Assembly (NCBI GenBank): GCA_051650305.1
Contig: JBOFIT010000115.1
Span: 1-15,545 of the forward strand
Origin: JBOFDK01 sp051650305
GTDB lineage: Bacteria > Bacillota > Clostridia > Lachnospirales > Cellulosilyticaceae
Direction: 5' to 3'
Length of the DNA: 15,545 nt
Shown: positions 7,809-15,066 of the stretch, piece by piece
Layout of the letters: each line of letters starts with the position of its first letter
Position numbering within the stretch: position 1 is the first letter of the stretch
Notes under the pieces: model-generated
Told to the model about the DNA's origin: nothing
The model's database searches: none
Seen by the model: only the letters and a program-made list of their open reading frames with translations
Translations under genes and position numbers: made by a program

Positions 7809-8450
7809 ATGAAAATAGAATGTATGGTACTAGGAATGGTACAGACAAACACTTACTTCATCATTGATGAAGACACGAAACGTACGATACTGATAGACCC
7901 AGCGGCCAATGCAGAGGCTATTCTTAGACGTGTGGGAGAAGAAGGCTTAGTGGTAGAGAAGATCTGTCTGACACATGGGCACTTTGACCATATCGGTGCA
8001 GTGGAAGCAGTGAAAGAAGCCACGGGAGCAGAAGTGATCATTCATTCACAAGGGAAGCAGTATATAGAAGATGCCAGCTATAACTTATCCAGCGCTTTTA
8101 CAGGAAGAAGTATGACAGCGAAAGCAGATACCTATGTAGAAGATGGTGAGACAGTGGTACTTGAAGGTACAGATATACAGCTTAAAGTCATCCATGTGCC
8201 AGGACATACCATGGATGGGGTAGCTTTTTATAGTGAAGACTATGGAGTAGCCTTTGTAGGCGATATCCTTTTTAGAGGTAGTATCGGAAGGACAGACTTC
8301 CCAGGTGGTAATATAAGTATGCTCCTTAAGGGCATTCAAGAAGAGCTCTTTACATTACCTGAAGATGTGACCATTTATTCAGGGCACGGTGAGCCGACCA
8401 CCATCGGGTATGAGAAACGTACCAATCCAAGTTTCCACTTATTTGATTAG
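7809..8450 (+). CDS. Metallo-beta-lactamase-fold hydrolase (glyoxalase II-like, YqgX type)
   Basis: This is a 213-residue cytoplasmic metallo-hydrolase with the full binuclear metal site. THGHFDH gives H56, H58, D60 and H61; HVPGHT gives H133; GDILF gives D152; SGHGEPT gives H193. Length and motif spacing fit short glyoxalase II-like proteins such as Bacillus YqgX, which may cleave S-lactoyl or related thioesters. The lack of the longer glutathione-binding C-terminal domain means the substrate is unknown. The start is three bases after the upstream stop, with GAAGGGAAG inside the previous gene as ribosome site. It precedes hemZ by 17 bases. The hydrolase-hemZ pairing after dtd is a gene order I recall from clostridia. 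Confidence 0.9.
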   Translation: MKIECMVLGMVQTNTYFIIDEDTKRTILIDPAANAEAILRRVGEEGLVVEKICLTHGHFDHIGAVEAVKEATGAEVIIHSQGKQYIEDASYNLSSAFTGRSMTAKADTYVEDGETVVLEGTDIQLKVIHVPGHTMDGVAFYSEDYGVAFVGDILFRGSIGRTDFPGGNISMLLKGIQEELFTLPEDVTIYSGHGEPTTIGYEKRTNPSFHLFD

Positions 8451-8467
8451 AATGAAGAGGCAAAAAA

Positions 8468-9898
8468 ATGATAGAATTACAATGCAAGGGACATGATACC
8501 GAATTTGAATTAGGCAATATCGTCCATTTATTTGAACCATACACAGAGGAAGCACTTCAAGTAGTCAGCACTTTTGAAGCAGGCAAAGGTAGTGCCACAC
8601 TTTTAAAAGATGATGTGATGCTCCAAGTCTTAGAAGAAGACATCACCTTAGTAGGTGATCCTATAAAAGACAAAAAAGAAATCAAGCTTATCCTAAAAAA
8701 ACTTCTGTACACCGTACTACACCAGCATATAGGAAAGGCGATGCCATGGGGAATCCTTACAGGGATTAGACCGACGAAGATTGTCCATGACTACCGTCAT
8801 CAAGGTATGACAGAAGCAGCTATCTGTGAGTTACTAAGAGATACTTATAAGATAGCACCAGATAAGATTAAACTGATGTGTGATGTAGCCACAGAAGAAG
8901 AGAAGATTCTAGAGGCAAATGCACCGGATGAAGTAAGTATCTATGTAGGGATACCATTCTGTCCCACAAGATGTGTGTACTGCTCTTTCACAGCCTACTC
9001 CATCGAAGCGAAGAAGCATCAAGTAGAAGATTACTTAGATGCCCTCTGCAAGGAGATTAGCTTTATCGCAGAAGCGAAGAAAGACGTACCAATCCGTAGC
9101 CTTTACATCGGTGGAGGGACACCAACTTCACTCAATGAAAGTCAGCTAGAGCGCTTACTAAGCCATATCGAAGCAAGCTTTGACTTATCAAAAATCAGTG
9201 AGTACACCATAGAAGCTGGAAGACCAGATACCATCACTAGAGAAAAACTAGAGATTATGAAGCGTATGAATGTAGGCCGTATCTCTATCAATCCTCAGAC
9301 GATGAACCAAAAGACGCTAGATACCATCGGACGTAGACATAGCGTGGAATCCATCATAGAGGTATTCCAAGAGGCTCGTGAGCTAGGCCATACCAATATC
9401 AATATGGATATGATTCTAGGGCTACCAGGCGAAACGGTAGAAGATGTAGCCCATACTTTACGAGAGTTGCAGAAGCTAAATCCAGAAAATATCACTGTAC
9501 ACACCATGGCCATCAAGAAAGCATCGAAACTTAAAGAAAGCCAAGCAGAGTATCAGTTAGCAGAAGTGGAAAAAATCGAGCAGATGCTAGAACTTTGTAA
9601 AGATGCGACAGAAGAGATGGGACTTAAACCATACTATATGTACCGCCAGAAAAATATGCTTGGGAACTTTGAAAACGTAGGTTATGCAAAGCCAGGCTAT
9701 GAGTGTGTGTACAATATTGAGATTATGGAAGAAAAAGAAAGCATCATCGCAGCAGGCGCAGGTGCCATTACGAAGATGGTGTACCAAAATGGCGAGCGTA
9801 TCGACCGTGTGCCGAATGTGAAGAGTCTAGATGACTATATTACACGTATCGATGAGATGATTGAAAGAAAAAGACAAGGCTTTGAAAAATATCAGTAA
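8468..9898 (+). CDS. hemZ: Radical-SAM coproporphyrinogen dehydrogenase family protein HemZ
   Basis: This 476-residue protein has an N-terminal extension of about 150 residues and a HemN-like radical SAM core. The 4Fe-4S motif IPFCPTRCVYCSF gives C165, C169 and C172 (CX3CX2C). GGGTPT, EAGRPDT, RISINPQTMN and MDMILGLPGE are the expected core motifs after it. The N-terminal half, with PWGILTGIRPTKIVHD near residues 93-108, is what separates HemZ from HemN and HemW. HemZ is annotated as oxygen-independent coproporphyrinogen III dehydrogenase of haem synthesis. In anaerobes with incomplete haem pathways the true substrate is uncertain. The ribosome site (GAAGAGG) is weak. It is the last gene of the block and has its own terminator. 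In many clostridia hisS and aspS follow hemZ; they do not here. Confidence 0.9.
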   Translation: MIELQCKGHDTEFELGNIVHLFEPYTEEALQVVSTFEAGKGSATLLKDDVMLQVLEEDITLVGDPIKDKKEIKLILKKLLYTVLHQHIGKAMPWGILTGIRPTKIVHDYRHQGMTEAAICELLRDTYKIAPDKIKLMCDVATEEEKILEANAPDEVSIYVGIPFCPTRCVYCSFTAYSIEAKKHQVEDYLDALCKEISFIAEAKKDVPIRSLYIGGGTPTSLNESQLERLLSHIEASFDLSKISEYTIEAGRPDTITREKLEIMKRMNVGRISINPQTMNQKTLDTIGRRHSVESIIEVFQEARELGHTNINMDMILGLPGETVEDVAHTLRELQKLNPENITVHTMAIKKASKLKESQAEYQLAEVEKIEQMLELCKDATEEMGLKPYYMYRQKNMLGNFENVGYAKPGYECVYNIEIMEEKESIIAAGAGAITKMVYQNGERIDRVPNVKSLDDYITRIDEMIERKRQGFEKYQ

Positions 9899-9900
9899 AT

Positions 9901-9942
9901 AAAGGCAGTCCATGAGCAGTTTTGCGAAGGGACTGCTTTTTT
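9901..9942 (+). terminator. Rho-independent terminator after hemZ
   Basis: GCAGTCC (9905-9911) pairs with GGACTGC (9930-9936), extended by a G-T and three A-T pairs, around an 18-base loop. Six T follow. It closes the housekeeping block and insulates it from the collagen-like gene. Confidence 0.88.
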
Positions 9943-9967
9943 GTTGCTATTTCTAACGCATAAACAA

Positions 9968-9976
9968 CATATAATA
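9968..9976 (+). promoter_or_regulatory. Possible sporulation-type -10 element before the collagen-like gene
   Basis: CATATAATA fits the CATANNNTA pattern of sigma-E/sigma-K -10 elements, and its first eight bases differ from the sigma-E form CATACAAT at one position. It also contains TATAAT, so a vegetative -10 cannot be excluded. A -35-like CTATTT lies 15 bases upstream. The weakness is distance: transcription would begin almost at the ribosome site (9981-9988), leaving a very short leader. Confidence 0.45.
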
Positions 9977-9995
9977 GCACAAGGAGGGAGGCTAG

Positions 9996-11114
9996 GTGAT
10001 GGCAGATGAACAAGTGAACACAATGTGTTGTGAGAGATGTATATACTGCCCGATTCCAGGACCCAAGGGAGAGCGTGGTGAGAAAGGTGAATGTGGGGCA
10101 CAGGGGATACAAGGCATACAAGGAATTTGTGGCATGCAAGGGCAGGCGGGGGCAAAAGGTGAGCAAGGGCTATGCGGTTTGCAAGGTATACCAGGACCTA
10201 TAGGGCCACCAGGTCAGCAGGGCATACAAGGTCCAGTAGGACCACAAGGTCCTACTGGGCCTGCGGGACCACCAGGACCAGCAGGAGGACCACCAGGACC
10301 ACAAGGCATACAGGGACCAGTAGGTCCACCAGGACCGGAGGGACCAGAGGGGCCACCAGGTCCACCAGGACTAAGAGGACCGGTAGGTGCTCAAGGGATG
10401 GCCGGGCGTAGAGGACCCATAGGACCACTGGGGCCACAAGGTATACCAGGACCAGTGGGACCCACAGGACCTGCTGGAGGACCGCCAGGCCCACCGGGAC
10501 CACGAGGTCTAGTAGGACCGATGGGACCACAGGGCATACCAGGACCCAAGGGGCCTGTAGGGCCTATGGGACCACAAGGGATACCGGGAATCATGGGGCC
10601 TACTGGAGATATGGGCCCACAGGGGGCCACAGGAGAAAAAGGTGAGCAAGGTGAACCGGGGCCACAAGGGACCACAGGGCCTACAGGAAGCACACAGCCA
10701 TTAGGCTATGCCATGTTTTACGGGGATTGCTGTCAAGAGATGCTTGGTAAGTGTGAGGCAATCGAATGGATGACCTATAAAAACGAAGGTCAAGGCATCA
10801 CACTAGAAGAAGAATGCCCCGCAAGTATTTGGTTAGATGAGGGGGATTATATGATTAGTACCACCATCAACGCTTATAGCTATATTTATAATGTGACACA
10901 GCTTGCTTTCTTGATACAACTAGATGGGGCACCTATCATCTCCATAAGGAATTACTACCCTTATGGGCGAAGTAGAATCAAAGAGTATATCACCATGACA
11001 TCAGGCAGTAGCATCATAGAAGTCAATAAAAAAAGCCCACTGCATCTATTCAATCATAGTTGCTACGAGGTGGGCATATGCAGTGCAACACTAACCATTA
11101 TGAAGCTCAGATAA
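9996..11114 (+). CDS. Collagen-like protein with C1q/TNF (BclA-type) C-terminal domain
   Basis: The 372-residue protein has three parts. The N-terminus (1-21) is cysteine-rich, CCERCIYC at 11-18. Residues 22-233 are about 70 Gly-X-Y triplets, broken only by one extra Gly at two places (near 97 and 161), each in the motif GPAGGPPGP. Three early triplets carry Cys (33, 45, 60). Residues 236-372 form a beta-rich domain starting YAMFYGDCC and ending SATLTIMKLR, resembling the trimerising C1q/TNF-like domain of BclA-type exosporium proteins. The triple helix is expected to give a trimeric filament on the cell or spore surface; there is no signal peptide, which suits a mother-cell-made spore protein. 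A GTG at 9996 is eight bases after AGGAGG; an ATG at 9999 is the alternative. The convergent glycosyltransferase ends 19 bases beyond. Confidence 0.9.
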   Translation: MMADEQVNTMCCERCIYCPIPGPKGERGEKGECGAQGIQGIQGICGMQGQAGAKGEQGLCGLQGIPGPIGPPGQQGIQGPVGPQGPTGPAGPPGPAGGPPGPQGIQGPVGPPGPEGPEGPPGPPGLRGPVGAQGMAGRRGPIGPLGPQGIPGPVGPTGPAGGPPGPPGPRGLVGPMGPQGIPGPKGPVGPMGPQGIPGIMGPTGDMGPQGATGEKGEQGEPGPQGTTGPTGSTQPLGYAMFYGDCCQEMLGKCEAIEWMTYKNEGQGITLEEECPASIWLDEGDYMISTTINAYSYIYNVTQLAFLIQLDGAPIISIRNYYPYGRSRIKEYITMTSGSSIIEVNKKSPLHLFNHSCYEVGICSATLTIMKLR

Positions 11115-11132
11115 AGTTAAGTAGGAGAAGTC

Positions 11133-12431
11133 TCAGTCTAAAAGTAAGGCACTTTCTATAAGCGGCTTCAATTGATGGTACCAGATGGTGTCAGGCTGGT
11201 AAAAACATCTGGTCTGAGTCTTTGCATAAAGGGCAGTATTGACCGCAAAAGTATGAAGAATTTTCTTGGCATGAGTCATATAATAATCTTTTTCGGAAGA
11301 AGGATAATGCTCCGTAATGGAATGGGGTGGACAATAAGCGTCCCAGTGCATGAAGTAGGCATGGAGCTTCAGTCCTAGCTCATAAAGGGCAGGTACATTT
11401 TCGTTAAGAATAAGGAAATTGCCACGGCTCGCTGCCTCTAAGACAGTGAGGCCGAAGGACTCGGAGTATGAGGGGCAGATAAAGATATTGGAAAGGGTGA
11501 AGAGGTCTAGGACACCTTGTCTAGGAAAGCCGTCTGGAAAACCACAATCAGAGGTGAAACTTATGGCATCATTAGGTAAGCCGTAGGATTCACCTTCCGT
11601 GCGGATAAGGTCCTTATACGTGTCGCTAGGGATATCCATACTGGGAAAATCGCAGAAAATCACTTTGACTGACTTTTGAGACACAGTATGGAGGACACCC
11701 GCTAAAGCAGCCACTTTTTCGAAGCGTTTGCTAGGAGTTAGTCTACCGGGATAGATGATAAGCAGTTCACTTGATAAAAGAGAGGTATGCTGATGAAGCG
11801 TCTGCACTTCGGGGGATAAGAACTGAAGAAGCGACAAGGTGTTGTACACTGCGCGGCAAGATGCTTCGGGGACACCGTATTGCTTAGCTAATAAAGGAAG
11901 ACCAGCGTAAGTAGGATAAGCAAAAAGTGTACGAGGCATAGGGATAAAACGTGCCAGTACAGAAGGTGTAAGTGTCTGTGGGCGTGGTGTAGGGAGTGAG
12001 TGGGTAAAGGCGATAAACCGAGTAAGGGGCAGCTCTTTTTGGGCACGACGGATAGCGATATTGTGCACATAATGCCAGCCTTGGTAGAGAATATCATGCA
12101 TGATGCAGAGGTCCGTATCTTTAAGGGCGGAGACGAAAGACTGAGCGATGACTGCCACTTCTTGAGAGAAGGTGGCATGTAAAGGTAAGCTAGCGTCACT
12201 ATAATCATACAAGGCGATAGGGGCATCCTCTAGGTGATGTGTAATGGGCACCCACTCGATGCGAGAGTCAAGGAAAATACCATATAAATGAGAGAAGTCG
12301 CAATCTTCTCGGACAAGTACTTGGATCGTATCGTAGGCTTCAAGAAGCATCTCTAAATGTTCGGCGACGACGTTAACAAGAGAATAGGTGGTGCTAAAGT
12401 TTTTAAACATGGTCAAAATAGCTATTTTCAT
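11133..12431 (-). CDS. GT-B (GT4-like) glycosyltransferase, copy 1
   Basis: The 432-residue protein has two Rossmann-like halves. The C-terminal half shows GT4 features: IIYPGRLTPSKRFEKVAALA (about 225-244), and the EX7E motif with E324 and E332 in SESFGLTVLEAASRGNF, followed by LNENVPALYELG. The N-terminal half has TMFKNFSTTYSLVNVVAEHL and MHDILYQGWHYVHN (111-124). It lacks the usual Gly-Gly loop near the N-terminus. It likely transfers a sugar from a nucleotide sugar; donor and acceptor cannot be read. There are no membrane segments, so it is cytoplasmic. The ATG has TAGGAGC eight bases upstream. It is convergent with the collagen-like gene and divergent from its own paralog, so protein O-glycosylation of the collagen-like product is plausible, but this is inference. 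Confidence 0.88.
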   Translation of the reverse strand: MKIAILTMFKNFSTTYSLVNVVAEHLEMLLEAYDTIQVLVREDCDFSHLYGIFLDSRIEWVPITHHLEDAPIALYDYSDASLPLHATFSQEVAVIAQSFVSALKDTDLCIMHDILYQGWHYVHNIAIRRAQKELPLTRFIAFTHSLPTPRPQTLTPSVLARFIPMPRTLFAYPTYAGLPLLAKQYGVPEASCRAVYNTLSLLQFLSPEVQTLHQHTSLLSSELLIIYPGRLTPSKRFEKVAALAGVLHTVSQKSVKVIFCDFPSMDIPSDTYKDLIRTEGESYGLPNDAISFTSDCGFPDGFPRQGVLDLFTLSNIFICPSYSESFGLTVLEAASRGNFLILNENVPALYELGLKLHAYFMHWDAYCPPHSITEHYPSSEKDYYMTHAKKILHTFAVNTALYAKTQTRCFYQPDTIWYHQLKPLIESALLLD

Positions 12432-12460
12432 AGAAGTTGCTCCTAAAAAGATTATCTTTA

Positions 12461-12469
12461 TACTATATG
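12461..12469 (-). promoter_or_regulatory. Sporulation-type -10 element before glycosyltransferase copy 1
   Basis: On the minus strand CATATAGTA fits CATANNNTA, the -10 of mother-cell sigma factors E and K. It is about 30 bases before the ATG at 12431, a sensible distance. No AC lies 16 bases upstream, so only the -10 half is supported. Confidence 0.45.
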
Positions 12470-12522
12470 AGTCATTAAAAATAAAGATTAATAATATTTT
12501 AAGGTAAGGAAGGAGGTTGATT

Positions 12523-13845
12523 ATGCATATAGGAATCTTAAGTATGTTTGGAACGCTGCGGGCAAGTTACTCCTTAGTACATGTGGTCCATGATCAAATA
12601 GGGGTGCTACTAGATAAAGGGTATGAAGTTAGTTTGTTTGTAAGTGAAGGGTGTAAGGAGGAGGAACGCTATGGAAGCTACTTAGACCCAAGACTTCATT
12701 GGGTACCTATCGTGAATCAAGTAGAAGGAGAAGCAATCATCTGGCGTAACTATGACCGCACCACCACAGAATTACACGATACTTTTGAGGAAGAAGTAGA
12801 GGTAGTGGCAGCGGACTTAAGTAGTAAGCTACAAGGGGTGGATATATGTATCATGCATGATATTCTTTTTCAAGGGATGCACTATCTTCATAATTGTGCC
12901 ATCAGAAAAGCACAGCACAACTTACCTACTATAAGTTTTTTTTCTTTTGTCCATTCGTTTCCAGAGATACCCCCTACACCAATGACCGAGTGCATGAAGC
13001 CTAGATATATGGCGATGCCAAATACCTTATATGGGTTCCCTACCCAAGCAGGCATACGGGCACTTGCTAGGCAGTACCAGGTGCCAGAAGGGAAATGTAG
13101 GGTGATTTCTCATAGTATTGATATGCTAGAAGGTATGTCAGAAGCAGTATGTAGGCTGCATCAAGCGTCTAACTTAGTGGATGTGGACATTCTGATGGTC
13201 TATCCAGCACGTTTATCAAGAGGGAAGCAACTGGAGAAAGTAGTGGCATTAGGTGGTGCCATTAAGGCGGTAGGAGAAACGAGTGTGAAAGTAATTTTCT
13301 GTGATACCAAAAGTAAAGATACAGAAGAAGAAACGTATAGGCAATTGATTCGAAAGACCGCGGCAGAATACGGTTTGGAGAAAAATGAATGTCTCTTCAC
13401 TTCGGAGTTAGGTTATGAAGATGGTATACCGAAGAAAAGTATACTGGAGCTTTTTAGCTTGTCTAACGTATATATATGCCCATCAGCCTCAGAGGCCTTT
13501 GGTCTTACGGTATTGGAAGCAGCTTCTAAGGGGAATTTCTTGATTCTGAATGAGAATGTACCGGCTTTAAGGGAATTAGGCAAAGAGTTAGGTGCCTACT
13601 TTATGGCATGGAATGCACGGGGTGAAGAGGGGAACTGTCTTGCAAAGTATGACGGTGCTGAACCCAGCTATCTAGGAAGCCATGCCAGAAGTATTTTAAA
13701 GCTTCTGCGAGAAGATAGGGTGTTTAAAGGAAAGACGAGGGCAAGGCAGCGATTCAACAAAGAATGGATCTGGTACAATCAATTGAAGCCTTTATTAGAG
13801 GAACTGCAAAAGATGCATGAAGCACAAGAAAAAGCCTTACAATAA
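12523..13845 (+). CDS. GT-B (GT4-like) glycosyltransferase, copy 2
   Basis: This 440-residue protein is a clear paralog of the divergent neighbour and aligns with it almost without gaps over the first ~365 residues. MHDILFQGMHYLHNCAIRKA (111-130), VYPARLSRGKQLEKVVAL (226-243) and SEAFGLTVLEAASKGNFL (323-340) match position by position, and the EX7E glutamates are E324 and E332 in both. A TTG at 12517 opens the frame slightly earlier. AGGAGG (12511-12516) is six bases before the ATG at 12523, and that ATG also matches the paralog's N-terminus, so I chose it. The copies diverge at the C-terminus; this one ends in a charged helix rich in Lys/Glu. Predicted cytoplasmic; substrate unknown. The two may add successive sugars to one product. 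Confidence 0.88.
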   Translation: MHIGILSMFGTLRASYSLVHVVHDQIGVLLDKGYEVSLFVSEGCKEEERYGSYLDPRLHWVPIVNQVEGEAIIWRNYDRTTTELHDTFEEEVEVVAADLSSKLQGVDICIMHDILFQGMHYLHNCAIRKAQHNLPTISFFSFVHSFPEIPPTPMTECMKPRYMAMPNTLYGFPTQAGIRALARQYQVPEGKCRVISHSIDMLEGMSEAVCRLHQASNLVDVDILMVYPARLSRGKQLEKVVALGGAIKAVGETSVKVIFCDTKSKDTEEETYRQLIRKTAAEYGLEKNECLFTSELGYEDGIPKKSILELFSLSNVYICPSASEAFGLTVLEAASKGNFLILNENVPALRELGKELGAYFMAWNARGEEGNCLAKYDGAEPSYLGSHARSILKLLREDRVFKGKTRARQRFNKEWIWYNQLKPLLEELQKMHEAQEKALQ

Positions 13846-13858
13846 TCACTGTAAGGCT
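13828..13858 (-). terminator. Terminator of small paralog 1, overlapping the end of glycosyltransferase copy 2
   Basis: AGCCTTACA (13833-13841) pairs perfectly with TGTAAGGCT (13850-13858) across an eight-base loop. On the minus strand five T (including the stem edge) and more pyrimidines follow, so it works for the small gene ending at 13885. On the plus strand no T run follows. The left arm lies inside the last codons and stop of the plus-strand glycosyltransferase gene. Confidence 0.8.
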
Positions 13859-13884
13859 CTTGGGGAAAGGCAGAAAAAATCAGT

Positions 13885-14223
13885 TTATGAATGGGTGGTT
13901 GTGGTCGTTTGGTAGCAGCCGTGCCAATCAGAAGCAAGCTCTACGGTATCTTCTAATTTCATGCCTAAAAGCATTTGATTCTTGATAACGTCACGAAGCA
14001 TTTTACCAGCAGAACGGTTGACTTCCATAATTTCACACATAGAAGCTGCACCATGGGATGTAGATAATGTACCAAGAGCGAACTGAATTTTTTCAGCTTC
14101 AGCATTGACAAGGTGAGCAAGGCTTAGCTCTTCTAAACCGATGGAAGAAAGGATGATATTAATGGCGTCATCACGGTCAATATTAATATGGGGATTCAGG
14201 TCAGGAATGTTAGGCATTGACAT
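13885..14223 (-). CDS. Small helical protein, tandem paralog 1
   Basis: I do not know a function for this 112-residue protein. It starts MSMPNIPDLNPHINIDRDDA, followed by a helical core with LSSIGLEELSLAHLVNAEAE and KIQFALGTLS, then MLRDVIKNQMLLGMKLEDTV. The core is nearly identical in the two genes to its right. This copy differs in having cysteines (in SMCEIM and DWHGC) and a tail reading YQTTTTTHS. Related 'MSMPNIPD...DAINIILSSI' proteins occur, as far as I recall, in other spore formers as uncharacterised proteins. There is no signal peptide or membrane helix. AAGGAGGG lies eight bases before the ATG. It has its own sigma-K-like promoter and terminator, so it is transcribed separately from paralogs 2 and 3. 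Confidence 0.88.
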   Translation of the reverse strand: MSMPNIPDLNPHINIDRDDAINIILSSIGLEELSLAHLVNAEAEKIQFALGTLSTSHGAASMCEIMEVNRSAGKMLRDVIKNQMLLGMKLEDTVELASDWHGCYQTTTTTHS

Positions 14224-14257
14224 AAAAAAAGCCCTCCTTAAAAGATAGTTTATAGTA

Positions 14258-14284
14258 TAGAGTATGTAAGAAATGGAAAAATGT
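14258..14284 (-). promoter_or_regulatory. Sigma-K-like promoter of small paralog 1
   Basis: On the minus strand AC (14284-14283) is followed after exactly 16 bases by CATACTCTA (14266-14258). This fits the sigma-K pattern AC-N16/17-CATANNNTA. It is 35 bases before the ATG. A TATACT overlaps the -10, but no TTGACA-like -35 accompanies it. Sigma K acts late in the mother cell, when coat and exosporium genes are expressed. Confidence 0.6.
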
Positions 14285-14305
14285 TACAGTTTTTAAAAAT
14301 ATTTA

Positions 14306-14345
14306 TGAGAAAAAGCCGTGTAGGGAATATACCTACACGGCTTTT
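14306..14345 (-). terminator. Terminator of small paralog 2
   Basis: A perfect 14-bp stem (14311-14324 with 14332-14345, core GCCGTGTAGG) closes a seven-base loop. The A run at the left edge becomes a T run on the minus strand. It starts six bases after the paralog 2 stop and separates it from the promoter of paralog 1. Confidence 0.88.
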
Positions 14346-14351
14346 AGATGA

Positions 14352-14660
14352 TTAGAGTGTGTTAAGAGCAAGTTCTACAGTGTCTTCCATTTTCATACTT
14401 AGTAACATTTGGTTCTTAATGACGTTACGAAGCATTTTGCCAGCAGACTTATTGACTTCAAGGATTTCGTCCATAGAAGCAGCAGTGTTGTTAGCTGTAG
14501 AAAGTGTACCGAGAGCGAATTGGATTTTTTCAGCTTCAGCGTTAAGAATATGAGAAAGGCTGAGCTCTTCCATACCAATAGAAGAAAGGATAATATTGAT
14601 AGAATCATCACGGCTGATCGTCACATTAGGATTGAGATCAGGAATATTAGGCATTGACAT
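14352..14660 (-). CDS. Small helical protein, tandem paralog 2
   Basis: This is a 102-residue copy of the tandem family, starting MSMPNIPDLNPNVTISRDDS. The helical core LSSIGMEELSLSHILNAEAE is nearly unchanged. It carries a one-residue-longer, Asn-rich hinge (STANNTAASMDEIL) and ends in a short LALNTL tail, without the Thr run of the other two. It has no cysteine. AAGGAGG lies seven bases before the ATG. Only 46 bases separate it from the stop of paralog 3, with no terminator or clear promoter between, so it is probably co-transcribed with paralog 3 and ended by the 14-bp hairpin. Function unknown. Confidence 0.88.
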   Translation of the reverse strand: MSMPNIPDLNPNVTISRDDSINIILSSIGMEELSLSHILNAEAEKIQFALGTLSTANNTAASMDEILEVNKSAGKMLRNVIKNQMLLSMKMEDTVELALNTL

Positions 14661-14706
14661 ATTTGGGCCTCCTTTTGATATTAGTCTAGCTTAATGGGCG
14701 TAAGGA

Positions 14707-15030
14707 TTAGATTATTGTCGTTGTTGTAGGAATACTAAGAGCAAGCTCTACTGTATCTTCCATTTTCATACCTAAAAGCATTTGGTTTTTGATAACGTCA
14801 CGAAGCATTTTCTCAGCAGATTTATTTGTAGCTAAGATTTGCTCCATTGTAGCAGGGCCAGTAGCGGTAGATAATGTACCAAGTGCGAATTGGATCTTTT
14901 CAGCTTCAGCATTCACGATATGAGCGAGGCTTAGTTCTTCCATACCAATAGAAGAAAGGATAATATTAACAGCATCATCTCTTGTGATATTAACATTAGG
15001 GTTAATATCTGGAATATTAGGCATTGACAT
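14707..15030 (-). CDS. Small helical protein, tandem paralog 3
   Basis: This 107-residue copy starts MSMPNIPDINPNVNITRDDA and keeps LSSIGMEELSLAHIVNAEAE, KIQFALGTLSTA and KMLRDVIKNQMLLGMKMEDT. The middle differs most (TGPATMEQILATNKSAEKM), and the tail is SIPTTTTII, again a Thr run. Alternating hydrophobic and charged residues suggest two or three amphipathic helices, possibly a self-associating bundle; that is inference. There is no signal peptide. AAGGAGGG lies about nine bases before the ATG. A sporulation-type promoter motif lies 37 bases upstream of the ATG. It is the first gene of a likely two-gene unit with paralog 2. Confidence 0.88.
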   Translation of the reverse strand: MSMPNIPDINPNVNITRDDAVNIILSSIGMEELSLAHIVNAEAEKIQFALGTLSTATGPATMEQILATNKSAEKMLRDVIKNQMLLGMKMEDTVELALSIPTTTTII

Positions 15031-15066
15031 AGGGGTATTCCCTCCTTATAAAAAATATTTATACAA

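Noticed and set aside
10252..10693. Long open frames on the minus strand and in other plus frames inside the collagen-like gene, some also Gly/Pro-rich
   Set aside because: Repetitive GGN-CCN DNA reads as low-complexity protein in several frames; these frames lack ribosome sites and have no independent domain. Only the 9996 frame has a start signal and a non-repetitive C-terminal domain.
10172..10700. Regularly spaced repeats that could suggest a CRISPR array or minisatellite
   Set aside because: The repeats are nine-base codon repeats encoding Gly-X-Y without unique spacers and are explained by the collagen-like protein.
12461..12475. ATGAGTCAT palindrome between the glycosyltransferase genes as an operator
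   Set aside because: Only nine bases, not repeated elsewhere in the window as far as I could see, and it overlaps the sporulation-type -10; not enough evidence for a regulator site.
14661..14706. Possible separate promoter for small paralog 2 (TAATAT near the ribosome site)
   Set aside because: No -35 or CATANNNTA accompanies it and the position is too close to the start codon; co-transcription with paralog 3 is simpler.
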